The notes: generated by a model not told the origin, from the sequence alone. A stretch of 64,000 nt of DNA from Gammaproteobacteria bacterium HGW-Gammaproteobacteria-2 (GCA_002840015.1 PGZE01000009.1:46546-110545), one strand, 5' to 3'; counted from the stretch's first letter, positions 16,155 to 25,103 are shown. Program-made: numbers and translations.

Positions 16155-17497
16155 GCACAGAGTGTTCGCCGCAGCCGGCATCGATCACCTATCGGCCGGC
16201 CCTGCGCCGGCGCTTGATTCTTGCTTTGTTGCTGGCTGGCACTATCGCCGCCATCATCGCGAGCGCGTTCATGCTGGTGCAGTTGTACCACGATGAGCGC
16301 GCGCTCACCGTGCATCGCCTGGATGAAATCGAGCGCACGCTGGTGCCGAGTCTGGAAGATGGAGTGTGGCAGGTGGATGGTGCACGGGTAGACCTGTTGC
16401 TGAACGCATTGATACAGACGCCGGGAGTGACCGCCGTGATCGTGCGCCCGACAGACGGCGAACCGATGGTGCGCGGCAATCCGGGCGAGGATGTGCTGCT
16501 TGAACGCCATTACCCGCTCACGTTCAGCGGTGCTGGCGATAGCTATGCCCTTGGCGATCTTGAGGTACAGGCCGGGCGCCAGCATATCCTGGATCGATTG
16601 CGCAGCCGAGGGCTTGCGCTGGCGACGACGGTCCTGTTCACTGTTGGTGCGATGGGCTTTGTCGTGCTGATCGTGTTTCGGCTTTGGGTAACACGTCACT
16701 TGCAGGTCATGGCGAGGCAAGCCAGCGCGTTTTCCACAGAGCGTTTCGACAGTGCGCTGAGATTGCCCGACAAGCGTCGTTCATCACCCCCTGATGAACT
16801 CGACACCCTTGTCGATGCGCTCAATGCCATGCGCGAGCGGCTGGTCGGGGAATTGACGCTGCGTGCCCGCCACGAAAGCGAACTGGAAGCCTACAGCGCG
16901 CAGCTCGAGCGCAAGGTTGCCGAGCGCACCAAGGCGTTGCAAGTCACCAACCAGACGCTGTTGCAACAACAGGAGATGTTGCAACAACTGGTGGATACCG
17001 ACGCACTGACCGGCGTTGCCAGCCGCCGCCAAACGCTCGCGCTGGCGAGCAGTGCGCTCAAGATGGCCCAACGCAGCGCAAAGCGGCCGAGCGTGTTGAT
17101 GCTCGATATTGACCATTTCAAGCAGGTTAACGACCAGCACGGCCATGCCAGCGGCGATGCGGTGTTGCGCGCAATCGCGCAGTGTTGCCGCGAGCAACTG
17201 CGCGAGGGCGATGTGATCGGCCGCATGGGCGGTGAGGAGTTCATGATCCTGTTGCCGGCAGCCGATCACAGCACGACGGCGGCCGTCGCCGAGCGTTTGC
17301 GCACGGCGATTGCCGCGCGCCATGTGCATGGCGAGGCGGATGTCGATATCCGGGTGACGGTATCGATCGGCATCGCCCGGGCGATGGACGGCGAAACCCT
17401 TGAATCGCTGATGCAACGCGCCGACCAGGCCCTGTACAGCGCCAAGCGTGGTGGCCGCAATCGCGTGTGCGTTGACGGCAATACACCCAGCACCTAA
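16151..17497 (+). CDS. Membrane diguanylate cyclase with periplasmic sensor and HAMP-like linker
   Basis: A 448-residue protein. One membrane segment lies near residues 15-38, a periplasmic domain spans about 40-155, and a second membrane segment about 158-182 is followed by a HAMP-like region and a coiled coil (ERKVAERTKALQVTNQ). The GGDEF domain starts at TDALTGVASRR and has the active-site GGEEF at residues 360-364. An RxxD inhibition site (REGD, 351-354) lies exactly five residues before it. LDIDHFKQVNDQHGH is the metal and GTP region. It makes cyclic di-GMP from two GTP, subject to product feedback. Co-translated with the upstream binding protein. Confidence 0.92.
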   Translation: MSTECSPQPASITYRPALRRRLILALLLAGTIAAIIASAFMLVQLYHDERALTVHRLDEIERTLVPSLEDGVWQVDGARVDLLLNALIQTPGVTAVIVRPTDGEPMVRGNPGEDVLLERHYPLTFSGAGDSYALGDLEVQAGRQHILDRLRSRGLALATTVLFTVGAMGFVVLIVFRLWVTRHLQVMARQASAFSTERFDSALRLPDKRRSSPPDELDTLVDALNAMRERLVGELTLRARHESELEAYSAQLERKVAERTKALQVTNQTLLQQQEMLQQLVDTDALTGVASRRQTLALASSALKMAQRSAKRPSVLMLDIDHFKQVNDQHGHASGDAVLRAIAQCCREQLREGDVIGRMGGEEFMILLPAADHSTTAAVAERLRTAIAARHVHGEADVDIRVTVSIGIARAMDGETLESLMQRADQALYSAKRGGRNRVCVDGNTPST

Positions 17498-17568
17498 GGA
17501 TGGTCTGAACAAGTTGTCATTGCGTCCATGTACGCAATGACGTCCGCAAGAGCTTGTTCAGAGCATCC
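17498..17568. repeat. Nested palindrome between convergent genes
   Basis: The outer arms are GGATGGTCTGAACAAG (17498-17513) and its complement at 17553-17568, matching 15 of 16 bases. Inside is a second perfect hairpin, TCATTGCGT (17517-17525) with ACGCAATGA (17532-17540). It begins at the base after the GGDEF stop and ends 22 bp before the end of the convergent lipoprotein gene. There is no U-tract, so it is not a classical terminator, though it could act as one in both directions or be a small mobile repeat. Confidence 0.8.
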
Positions 17569-17590
17569 CTAAACGGCAGGCAATCGATGC

Positions 17591-18220
17591 TCAGTGCGTG
17601 CGCTCGGCGTGCGTCTGACCGTTGCTCAGCGTCCACTCCATCAGTTCGGTGCTCAGTGCAGACAGAGCAACGCCAAACGCGTCGACGATGGCGGGCACCG
17701 CTTCATCGCTGGCGGCGCTGTCGCGCACGAACAGGCGGCCGGCAATGACGTTGCGACTGCCGGCATCGAGCACGGTGGCGTACAGCGCGATGTGTACGTG
17801 GGGCGCGCCACTTTCGCCGTCATAAACCGACTCGAATGCGCGCAGGTCCAACTGCAACAGGTAGTCGGCGCGCAGCGCATCGCGGGCGCGACCAACAGCC
17901 ACGATTCGCCCCGAATCCTGGAATCGCTGCAACAGCGCCGTTTCCACGATGTCGGGTGCAGCTGCGGTCCAGCGCGCGCCGGCATAGGATTGCAGTTCGT
18001 TGGCACGTGGCCGTACCGCGATTCGCGGCGAGTCCAGCGCCGGGTCACTCAGTGGCCGGTCGATCACCAACTGCCACCGCACCTCAGGCGCGTCGGTGGG
18101 AGCGCTGCTGGCCAGTGTCGGCGTATACAGTTGCACCGCCTCACGCTCGGGCAGGCTGACACAACCGGTGAGTGTGGAAAGCAGCAGGGAAAACAGCGCG
18201 ATGGCGATGGCATGTCTCAT
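17591..18220 (-). CDS. ABC-type transport auxiliary lipoprotein (PqiC/LbpA-type) of an MCE system
   Basis: A 209-residue lipoprotein. The signal MRHAIAIALFSLLLSTLTGC has lipobox LTGC with Cys20, and the next residues (Val-Ser) do not signal inner-membrane retention, so an outer-membrane location is likely. The body (YTPTLASSAP..., IAVRPRANELQSYAGARWT, DYLLQLDLRAFESVY) matches the ABC-type transport auxiliary component family. It is the last gene of a permease-ATPase-MCE-lipoprotein set and overlaps the MCE gene by four bases. It probably receives or positions lipid carried by the MCE protein at the outer membrane. Confidence 0.85.
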   Translation of the reverse strand: MRHAIAIALFSLLLSTLTGCVSLPEREAVQLYTPTLASSAPTDAPEVRWQLVIDRPLSDPALDSPRIAVRPRANELQSYAGARWTAAAPDIVETALLQRFQDSGRIVAVGRARDALRADYLLQLDLRAFESVYDGESGAPHVHIALYATVLDAGSRNVIAGRLFVRDSAASDEAVPAIVDAFGVALSALSTELMEWTLSNGQTHAERTH

Positions 18221-19182
18221 TTGGGCTTGAACTCCTTGCGATCATCGCCACCGAGCAAAAAGGCGGCTGGGTCTTGCTCGATCTGGGCGGAAAGGCTGCT
18301 GATCTGGCGCAACAATGCGCGCAGCTCGGCCAGCGTCGGGCCGGTCTGGCCGATGCCACGCGCACCCAGTGCATCGGCTGCGGCACCCTGCGGCCCGAAC
18401 ACGACTTCGGCTTGTTTGCTGGCTGCGGCCAGACTGGCCAGTGCTTGTTTAAGGTCGGTGCTGATTTGCGGCAGATCGGCAACCAAAGTTTGATTCATTA
18501 CCTCCGAGCCGTGGTCGAGCCGTTCCATGACCCGTTCGGCCGAGCCCATGATGCCTTCCAGATGTTCGCTGGCCAGCCGCGCAGAGCGCAGGGTGGCGCG
18601 GATCTGGTCGCGTTCGCCAGCCAGCGTCTTGGCAAGGTCGTTGATCGCATCGAGCGCGCCGGCAACGCGTTGGGCATTCTCCTCGCTGAGAATGGCGCTC
18701 AGCCGCAACAGCACCTGGGTGGCAGCGGTGGCAATGTCTTCGCTTGATGACAGCAGTTTCTGGAATGCCGAAGACTGCGCAACGATACTGGGCACCTGGT
18801 TTTCAGTGCCAAGCAAGGCCGGGCTACCTGGGCTGCCGCCGGAAAGCTGGATAAAGGCAACGCCAGTGAGCCCGATGAACGCGAGGCTGGCTTCGGTGTC
18901 TTCAAGCACCGGTGCGCTGGAGCGCAGCCGCACGCGCGCAATCACCTGGCGCGGGTCGTCCGGTGCCAGCGACAGGTCGCGCACCGTGCCGACGCCGATA
19001 CCGTTGTACTGCACCGGACTGCCATTGGACAGGCCGCTGACCGGTTCCTTGAAGATCACGTCGTATTCGCGCCAGGCGGCATCGGAGGTGAACTTGGCCG
19101 CCCACAAGGCGAACAACACCATCAACACCGAAACCAGCAGGGTAAAGGCACCGATCAATACATGATTGGCTTTGGTTTCCAT
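18217..19182 (-). CDS. MCE (MlaD-family) lipid-transport protein
   Basis: A 321-residue protein. The start at 19182 (METKANHVLIGAFTLLVSV) puts the single N-terminal membrane anchor in place; the longer open frame to 19248 lies inside the ATPase gene. The one MCE domain (about residues 40-115) has YDVIFKEPVSGLSNGSPVQY and GIGVGTVRDL, ending TGVAFIQLSGG. The rest is a long helical region that could form a tube or needle. Its start shares one base with the stop of the ATPase gene (TGATG). It is longer than E. coli MlaD (about 183 residues) and has a single MCE domain, unlike PqiB. Confidence 0.9.
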   Translation of the reverse strand: METKANHVLIGAFTLLVSVLMVLFALWAAKFTSDAAWREYDVIFKEPVSGLSNGSPVQYNGIGVGTVRDLSLAPDDPRQVIARVRLRSSAPVLEDTEASLAFIGLTGVAFIQLSGGSPGSPALLGTENQVPSIVAQSSAFQKLLSSSEDIATAATQVLLRLSAILSEENAQRVAGALDAINDLAKTLAGERDQIRATLRSARLASEHLEGIMGSAERVMERLDHGSEVMNQTLVADLPQISTDLKQALASLAAASKQAEVVFGPQGAAADALGARGIGQTGPTLAELRALLRQISSLSAQIEQDPAAFLLGGDDRKEFKPK

Positions 19183-19976
19183 CAGCCACCTCGCTTGGCA
19201 GTTTGCGCCGCGCGCGAGCGCGGGCCGTGAAAATATTCGTGAACCCACGGGTGATCGTAATCCTGTACCTGCTCCAACGTACCGATGGTCAGCACCTTGC
19301 CTTCGGCCAGCACCGCGACCCGATCACAGATGGAATACAGGGTATCGAGGTCATGGGTGATCAGAAACACGCTCAGGCCCATGGCCTGTTGCAGGGTGCG
19401 CAGCAATTGATCGAATGCGGCGGCGCCGATCGGATCAAGGCCGGCGGTGGGTTCATCGAGAAACAACAATTCCGGGTCGAGCACCAGCGCTCGCGCCAGG
19501 CCGGCACGCTTGCGCATGCCGCCGGAAAGCTGCGATGGCAACTTCATGCAAGTGTCCATCGGCAGACCCACCAATCGTACCTTGAGTTCCACCAGATCAT
19601 CACGCAGGCCCGGCGGCAGGTCGGGATGGTTTTCCTTCAGTGGCACCGCCACGTTTTCGGCGACGTTCAACGACGAGAACAGGGCGCCATCCTGGAACAG
19701 CACGCCGGTGCGGCGTTCGATCACGCGATGGGCGCTGTCGCTGCCGCCAAGCACGTCGTGACCGAGCGCTTCGATGCTGCCGCCCTGTGGCCGGCGCAGT
19801 CCGAGAATGCTGCGCATCAGCACCGACTTGCCTGAACCCGAGCCGCCGACCACACCCAGGATTTCGCCGCGCTGCATCTCCAGCGACAAATCGTGATGCA
19901 CCACCTGAGCGCCGAACCGGTTTTCCAGCCCGCGAATACGAATGACCGGGTCACTCTCCATCATGTGCGTGCTCAC
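19182..19976 (-). CDS. ABC transporter ATPase of the MCE system (MlaF-like)
   Basis: A 264-residue nucleotide-binding subunit. Walker A is GGSGSGKS, the Q-loop region LFQDGALFSSLNVAENVAVP is typical of MlaF, the signature is LSGGMRKRAGLARAL, and Walker B is LLFLDEPTAGLD followed by the His switch in LITHD. It powers lipid movement through the MlaE-like permease at the cytoplasmic face. It overlaps the permease stop by four bases and the MCE start by one. Confidence 0.94.
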   Translation of the reverse strand: MSTHMMESDPVIRIRGLENRFGAQVVHHDLSLEMQRGEILGVVGGSGSGKSVLMRSILGLRRPQGGSIEALGHDVLGGSDSAHRVIERRTGVLFQDGALFSSLNVAENVAVPLKENHPDLPPGLRDDLVELKVRLVGLPMDTCMKLPSQLSGGMRKRAGLARALVLDPELLFLDEPTAGLDPIGAAAFDQLLRTLQQAMGLSVFLITHDLDTLYSICDRVAVLAEGKVLTIGTLEQVQDYDHPWVHEYFHGPRSRAAQTAKRGG

Positions 19977-21082
19977 CAGTCCATCTCCATGAAAAACACG
20001 GCAGCCAGGGCGTCGAGCACGATCACCGAGGCAATGCTCTGCACCACGCTGGAGGTGGTGCGCTCACCGACCGACTGCGCGGTGCCTTCGACCTTGAATC
20101 CCTCCAGGCAGCCGATCAGCGAGATCACCACTGCAAACAGCGGCGCCTTGCTTAGGCCGATCAGCAAGTGGCGCAATGCCACCGTTTCGTGGAAACGGGT
20201 CAGAAACGCCTCCGGAGTAATGTCCAGGCTCACTGCGGCGACGGCCAGGCCACCGGCGATGCCAGCGATCATCGCGATGAAGGTGAGCAAGGGCACGCCA
20301 ATCAGCATTGCCAGCATGCGTGGCAACACCAGCAGCTCGATCGGGTCAAGGCCCAGGGTGCGGATCGCATCGATTTCCTCGCGTGATTTCATCGCGCCGA
20401 TTTGCGCGGTGAAGGCGCTGGCGGTGCGCCCGGCGACCACGATGGCGGTAAGCAATACACCGAACTCACGCAGGAACGAAAACCCGACCAGCTCGACCAC
20501 GAAAATGGTGGCGCCGTAGGTGGCGAGCACCGTCGAGCCCAGAAACGCCACCACTGCGCCGATCAGGAAGCACAGCACCGCGATCAACGGAACCGCATCC
20601 AGACTGGTTGCCTCGATATGGTGAACCAGGGCGGTGAGGCGCAGTCGTCGAGGATGGAGCGCGGTGCGCAGCAACGTGGTCAGGTTCAGGCCGATGAAGC
20701 CAAAGAAAAGGCGCGTCTGCAACCACAGCCCGACCGTGGTTTCGCCCACCCGTGCCAGCAGATCGCGCAGGCCGCTGTGCGGTTCGGGCACCATGCCTTC
20801 GCGCTCGCTGGCGGCGGCAATCGCGGCCAGCAGGGGTTGGTGGGCCGGGCTGAGTGCAACCTGTGGCAACTCCAGCTGCAGCCGGCCCAGCAATTGCACC
20901 AGCAACAGCGCACCCGCAGAATCGAGCTGTTCGATCTGTTGTGCATCGATCTGCTCGATCTGTGGCCAGTCGCGGGCCAGCGCCTTTTGCCGAAGCCCGG
21001 CTTCGGCCAGTGTCCAGCGACCCGCCAGCAGCAGGCGATTGCCGCTTTCGGGGTCTACTTGCACCGGGGGCTGTGCGCTCAT
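19973..21082 (-). CDS. MlaE-family permease with N-terminal STAS-like domain
   Basis: A 369-residue protein. Residues about 10-110 form a STAS-like domain (IEQIDAQQIEQLDSAGALLL), the role MlaB plays as a separate subunit in E. coli. Residues about 120-369 are the MlaE permease: GAVVAFLGSTVLATYGA, FLREFGVLLTAIVVAGRTASAF, AQIGAMKSREEIDAIRTLGLDP and the closing KVEGTAQSVGERTTSSVVQS. First gene of the four-gene operon. It is preceded by about 40 bp before a pseudogene fragment. Confidence 0.93.
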   Translation of the reverse strand: MSAQPPVQVDPESGNRLLLAGRWTLAEAGLRQKALARDWPQIEQIDAQQIEQLDSAGALLLVQLLGRLQLELPQVALSPAHQPLLAAIAAASEREGMVPEPHSGLRDLLARVGETTVGLWLQTRLFFGFIGLNLTTLLRTALHPRRLRLTALVHHIEATSLDAVPLIAVLCFLIGAVVAFLGSTVLATYGATIFVVELVGFSFLREFGVLLTAIVVAGRTASAFTAQIGAMKSREEIDAIRTLGLDPIELLVLPRMLAMLIGVPLLTFIAMIAGIAGGLAVAAVSLDITPEAFLTRFHETVALRHLLIGLSKAPLFAVVISLIGCLEGFKVEGTAQSVGERTTSSVVQSIASVIVLDALAAVFFMEMDW

Positions 21083-21125
21083 AATGTGGTCAGTGTGCCG
21101 AAAAATGCGGGCTTTGTGGGCATCA

Positions 21126-21217
21126 TCAGCCCGTCAGTATCAGTCCAACGCCCGCAAGCGCCAGTGTGACGCCGACAATACCCCGCATTCCCGGCCGTTC
21201 ACCAGGCCATTGAATCA
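21126..21217 (-). pseudogene. Possible 3' remnant of an EamA/DMT-type transporter gene
   Basis: On the minus strand, the last codons before TGA at 21126-21128 read GERPGMRGIVGVTLALAGVG and then LILTG. This resembles the final loop and helix of EamA-family transporters (GE-P---G--L---GV). Nothing similar continues upstream because an inverted-repeat element begins at 21218. Short and judged by eye, so weak. Confidence 0.35.
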
Positions 21218-21333
21218 GGGTGCGATGAATCGCGCCCCTACGGCGGGTATTGACGGACGCCCCGATTGCGAACGTGGCCATTTCCACGGGATCGTGATGA
21301 TGAACCCGGTAGGGGCGCAATTCATTGCGCCCC
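21218..21333. repeat. Inverted-repeat element with GGGGCGCAATTCATTGCGCCCC-like ends
   Basis: Two about 30-base arms (21218-21248 and 21304-21333) are imperfect reverse complements of each other. Each holds a smaller palindrome of the GGCGCAATTCATTGCGCC type with CCCCTAC. The arms enclose 55 bp. It looks like a short non-autonomous repeat or paired REP sequence between the transporter remnant and the ThrE-family gene. Confidence 0.7.
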
Positions 21334-21369
21334 ACGACTACACTAGCCATCGAATGGAAAGTGGAGCTG

Positions 21370-22638
21370 ATGGTGATGCAGGCGGCAACGACAGGCATGG
21401 GGCGAGAGTCGTTTTCGGCGCGGGTCGACTTTCTGGTTGAGCTGGCGCGGCGTTTGCACGCATACGGCACCACCGCGCAGCGTCTGGAAGGTGCAATCAG
21501 CGCGGTAGCGCGGCGCCTGAACCTGGAATGCGATCCGTGGTCGAACCCGACCGGATTGATCCTCACGTTTTCCGATCCAACGACATCGGAGCTGACCTCC
21601 ATTACCCGGGTGATCCGGCTGGAACCGGGAGATGTCGATCTGGGCAAACTATGCCGTGCCGATGCCATCGCCGAGCAGGTTCTGGCCGGCACACTGGATC
21701 TGGCCTCGGGCAAGCAGTCGCTGCGCGCGCTGGATCGTCCGCCGCGTCCGCGTGCGCAGCGCATGACGGCATTGAGTTTCGTGTTGGCATCGGCGGCGGT
21801 GGCCGGCCTGCTGCACGCTGGTTGGCCCGATATCCTTGTCGCAGCGAGCATCGGGGGCTTGATCGGTGTGCTGCATGTGTTGGGGTCGCGCCATCCGCGG
21901 GTATCGGAGACCTTCGATGCATTGGCTGCACTGTTGGCGACGTTGATTGCGGCGGCAGTGGCCACGTGGTGGGTGCCACTGTCGCTGAGTTCGGTAGTGG
22001 TCGCTGCATTGATCGTGCTGTTGCCAGGGTTGGCGCTGACCAATGCTGTCGCCGAGCTGACCAGTAATCACCTGGTTTCCGGCACCGCCCGTTTTGCCGG
22101 TGCAGTAGCGAGTTTATTCAAGCTCACCTTCGGCACGGTGGTGGCGATGCAATTGGTCCGGGTGCTGGGCTGGAATCCGATCGAGGCGGCGCCGGCACCG
22201 CAGCCACAATGGGTGGAGTGGGTGGCGCTGCTATTGGCGTCGTATTCTTTTGCAGTGCTGTTTCGCGCGCCGTTAAAGGATTACCCCTTGGTGATGTTTG
22301 CGTCCGCGCTGGGTTATGGCGTTACCCGCCTCACCGGTGTGTGGCTGTTGCCTGGACACGGCACCTTTCCGCTAGGCGTATTTCTTGCCGGATTGGTGGT
22401 TACTGCGGCGAGCAATATCTATGCGCGTTCTGCCAATCGTCCGGGCGCGCTGATACGGGTTCCTGGCATCATTTTATTGGTTCCCGGCAGCATCGGTTTT
22501 CGCAGCATCACCTTGCTGATGGAGCGCGATATGGCGGTGGGCTTTGCTACCGCGATGGGCCTGCTTGCCGCGCTGATCGCGCTGGTTGCCGGTGTGTTGT
22601 TTGGTAATCTGCTGGTGGCGCCGCGGCGCAATTTGTAG
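21370..22638 (+). CDS. ThrE-family threonine/serine exporter
   Basis: A protein of about 422 residues. The start at 21370 (or Met at 21376) follows GTGGAG; the longer open frame to 21325 begins inside the repeat. The N-terminal cytoplasmic domain has FLVELARRLHAYGTTAQRLE, the family hallmark, and LILTFSDPTTSELT. Two membrane halves follow (ThrE and ThrE_2 domains, fused in one chain), with TNAVAELTSNHLVSGTARFAG and IRVPGIILLVPGSIGFRS near the end. It probably exports threonine and serine across the inner membrane. It converges on the H-NS-like gene across a strong terminator. Confidence 0.88.
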   Translation: MVMQAATTGMGRESFSARVDFLVELARRLHAYGTTAQRLEGAISAVARRLNLECDPWSNPTGLILTFSDPTTSELTSITRVIRLEPGDVDLGKLCRADAIAEQVLAGTLDLASGKQSLRALDRPPRPRAQRMTALSFVLASAAVAGLLHAGWPDILVAASIGGLIGVLHVLGSRHPRVSETFDALAALLATLIAAAVATWWVPLSLSSVVVAALIVLLPGLALTNAVAELTSNHLVSGTARFAGAVASLFKLTFGTVVAMQLVRVLGWNPIEAAPAPQPQWVEWVALLLASYSFAVLFRAPLKDYPLVMFASALGYGVTRLTGVWLLPGHGTFPLGVFLAGLVVTAASNIYARSANRPGALIRVPGIILLVPGSIGFRSITLLMERDMAVGFATAMGLLAALIALVAGVLFGNLLVAPRRNL

Positions 22639-22674
22639 CCGCAGCCATCTGCCGATGCATTGCTCAGTGATTTA

Positions 22675-22714
22675 CACATTAAAAAGCCCGGCACAGACCG
22701 GGCTTTTTAATGTG
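22675..22714. terminator. Bidirectional Rho-independent terminator
   Basis: A perfect 17-bp stem (22675-22691 with 22698-22714) around a CACAGA loop. The stem has a GC core (GCCCGG) flanked by A5/T5, so each strand shows a stem followed by a T-run. It lies between the convergent ThrE-family and H-NS-like genes and can end both. Confidence 0.92.
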
Positions 22715-22728
22715 CTTCAGGCGAAGAC

Positions 22729-23049
22729 TCAGATCAGCATGTCGCTTTCTTTACGGCCTTTCGCCAGTGCCTCATTGAACCAGCGCGGACGTTTGCCGCG
22801 ACCGCTCCAGGTTTTTTCCGGATTGGCAGGGTTGCGGTATTTTGGTGCAACTTTAGCTACAACCTTGGTTGCGACCTTGGCGCCGCCGAACAGTTCTTCA
22901 ATGCTGTAGCCGTTTTCTTTGGCCAATGCGGCGACTTTGCGCCGCACGTCGTTGATCTTTTGGCGGTGAATCTTCTTTTTTTGACGCTCTGCTTTCGCAA
23001 TCAGGGCATCGAGTTCTACTTTGCTGAGTGTCCCGAGGTCAATTTGCAT
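22729..23049 (-). CDS. H-NS-family nucleoid-associated DNA-binding protein
   Basis: A 106-residue protein. GGAGG (23054-23058 on the complement) four bases before ATG 23049 fixes the start. The N-terminal half is a helical oligomerisation region (LGTLSKVELDALIAKAERQK, very basic). The middle is an Ala/Lys-rich linker (AKVATKVVAKVAPK). The C-terminal domain reads YRNPANPEKTWSGRGKRPRW, containing the H-NS core 'TWSGRGKRPRW' that binds AT-rich minor grooves. It probably silences horizontally acquired DNA. Xanthomonads typically have this short type. Confidence 0.93.
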   Translation of the reverse strand: MQIDLGTLSKVELDALIAKAERQKKKIHRQKINDVRRKVAALAKENGYSIEELFGGAKVATKVVAKVAPKYRNPANPEKTWSGRGKRPRWFNEALAKGRKESDMLI

Positions 23050-23208
23050 GGATCCTCCAGTTTGGGGTGTGCTGATGGAGAGTAGCGGGGAATAACTTTG
23101 GAATTGTAACATCCTGACGTTAACCGCAGCCGACTGTGTCTGTCTGTAACACTTGTTCGTTCACGCGATTATGCAAGCAAAGCTACCCGGGCTGGATATT
23201 AACTTCGT

Positions 23209-24912
23209 TTAGCAAATGCCTATTCGACTCAACAGCTCGGCTTTATTCAGCGACTCGTTGGCATCGCTATTGCGCGCACGGTATTCAAAGATGCCGGACG
23301 CCATGCCGCGTTCGGATACGACAACACGATGCGGTATGCCGATCAACTCGATATCGGAAAGCATCGGGCCGGGCCGCAGGCCACGGTCATCAAGCACGGC
23401 ATCGATGCCGCGTTGCCGCAACTCGTCGTACAGAGCCATTGCCTGGGTGACTACCTCGGGGTTCGATTTTGGATTGATAATGCAAACCGCGACCTGCCAG
23501 GGCGCCATCGGCTCCGGCCAACAGATACCGGCAGCATCCGAGTTTTGTTCAATGCAGGCGGCGACGATGCGGCTGACGCCAATGCCGTAGCAACCCATGT
23601 ACATCACGCAGGCCTTGCCGTTTTCATCGAGTACCGTTGCCTGCATCGCTTCGGCGTATTTCTGGCCAAGCTGGAATACATGGCCGACTTCGATGCCACG
23701 GGCGATGCGGATATGGCCAATACCATCGGCTGCGCGATCACCAGCGACGACATTGCGAACATCAGCAATCAGCGCCGGTTCGGGCAGGTCGCGGCCCCAA
23801 TTGACGCCGCTCAGGTGATAACCGCTGCGATTGGCGCCGACCACAAAATCAGCCATCGCGGCGACACTGTGATCGGCAATAACCCGGATCGGTTTGGCGC
23901 TGGCAACCGGGCCAAGAAAACCCGGTTCGCAGCCCAGGTGTTCAACAATTTCTGCTTCGCTGGCCAACCGGTATTCAGCCACCCCCGGCAGTTTCGCCAG
24001 TTTGATTTCGTTGACGTTGTGGTCGCCGCGCACCAGCACCAGAGTAAAGCCCTGTTCGCCCATGATGGCCACGGATTTCACCGTGCGCGCCAGTTCGATA
24101 CCGAGCAGGGCAGCGACTTCTTCGCAGGTTTTCTGGGTTGGAGTGGCGATCGCTTGCATCGCTTCACCCGGTTGTGGGCGGGCGTGTTCTGGAGCCACCG
24201 CTTCGGCCATTTCGATATTGGCGGCGTAGTCGGAGGCATCGGAAAATGCAATGGCATCTTCGCCAGAATCGGCCAGCACATGGAATTCATGGCTGGCACT
24301 GCCGCCAATCGCGCCGGTGTCGGCCTGTACCGCGCGAAAACGCAGGCCGAGCCGGCTGAATATGCGGCCGTAAGCGTCGTACATGGTCTGGTAGGTGGTC
24401 GCCAGGCATTCGGCGCTCAGGTGGAAAGAATACGCATCTTTCATCAAAAACTCGCGCGCACGCATCACCCCGAATCGGGGCCGAATTTCATCGCGGAACT
24501 TGGTCTGGATCTGGAAGAAGTTGAGCGGCAATTGCTTGTACGAGCGCAACTCGCTGCGCGCCAGGTCGGTAATGACTTCTTCGTGGGTGGGGCCGTAGCA
24601 ATACTCGGCATCCTTGCGGTCGCGCAGTTTCAGCAGTTGCCCGCCAAACTTTTGCCAGCGGCCGGTTTCGTCCCACAATTCACGCGGCTGTACCGACGGC
24701 ATCAGCAGTTCGATGGCACCGGCGCGCGTCATTTCTTCGCGCACGACTTGCTCGACCTTGCGCAACACGCGCAGGCCCAGCGGCGTCCAGGTATAGATGC
24801 CAGCCGCATGTTTGCGGATCATGCCGGTACGCAGCATCAACTGGTGGCTGACGATCTCGGCGTCGGCCGGGGTTTCGCGGGAGGTGTGCAAATGGAACTG
24901 GGACAGGCGCAT
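23209..24912 (-). CDS. proS: Prolyl-tRNA synthetase
   Basis: A 567-residue bacterial-type class II synthetase charging tRNA-Pro. The start at 24912 ([20 protein letters not shown]) is preceded by AAAGG eight bases upstream and by a TACAAT -10-like element (24943-24948 on the complement). The larger open frame to 25119 is not coding. Motif 1 region is [18 protein letters not shown], motif 2 lies around [19 protein letters not shown], then the YbaK-like editing insertion, and motif 3 near [11 protein letters not shown]. It is monocistronic or follows the DUF4124 gene after 240 bp of hairpin-rich spacer. Confidence 0.97.
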   Translation of the reverse strand: MRLSQFHLHTSRETPADAEIVSHQLMLRTGMIRKHAAGIYTWTPLGLRVLRKVEQVVREEMTRAGAIELLMPSVQPRELWDETGRWQKFGGQLLKLRDRKDAEYCYGPTHEEVITDLARSELRSYKQLPLNFFQIQTKFRDEIRPRFGVMRAREFLMKDAYSFHLSAECLATTYQTMYDAYGRIFSRLGLRFRAVQADTGAIGGSASHEFHVLADSGEDAIAFSDASDYAANIEMAEAVAPEHARPQPGEAMQAIATPTQKTCEEVAALLGIELARTVKSVAIMGEQGFTLVLVRGDHNVNEIKLAKLPGVAEYRLASEAEIVEHLGCEPGFLGPVASAKPIRVIADHSVAAMADFVVGANRSGYHLSGVNWGRDLPEPALIADVRNVVAGDRAADGIGHIRIARGIEVGHVFQLGQKYAEAMQATVLDENGKACVMYMGCYGIGVSRIVAACIEQNSDAAGICWPEPMAPWQVAVCIINPKSNPEVVTQAMALYDELRQRGIDAVLDDRGLRPGPMLSDIELIGIPHRVVVSERGMASGIFEYRARNSDANESLNKAELLSRIGIC

Positions 24913-24980
24913 TACGCGAACCTTTAATGGGCTGAACGCGCAATTGTAGCGGGAGCCTGACGAACTTGACGCGGATCGCC

Positions 24981-25012
24981 ATGGAAAATCCGAGTTTGCT
25001 CGGATTTTCCAT
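24981..25012. repeat. Perfect 14-bp stem-loop upstream of proS
   Basis: ATGGAAAATCCGAG (24981-24994) and its exact complement (24999-25012) enclose a four-base loop. On the + strand a T5 run follows after GC. It lies between the DUF4124 gene and proS, which both read leftwards. In that direction no U-run follows, so its role (terminator, leader hairpin or antisense terminator) is open. Confidence 0.75.
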
Positions 25013-25103
25013 GCTTTTTCGTCAAAAGGCCGGAAACTCTGCCGTAACCGGGCTTTCCCTCGTAACGAGCAGTCAAGAGGTGCCCTTGCGTTCAACGGGC
25101 TTT

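Noticed and set aside
23329-24927. 532-codon open frame antisense to proS
   Set aside because: Composition is a GC-codon shadow of proS, with no domain, no ribosome site and full overlap with a certain gene.
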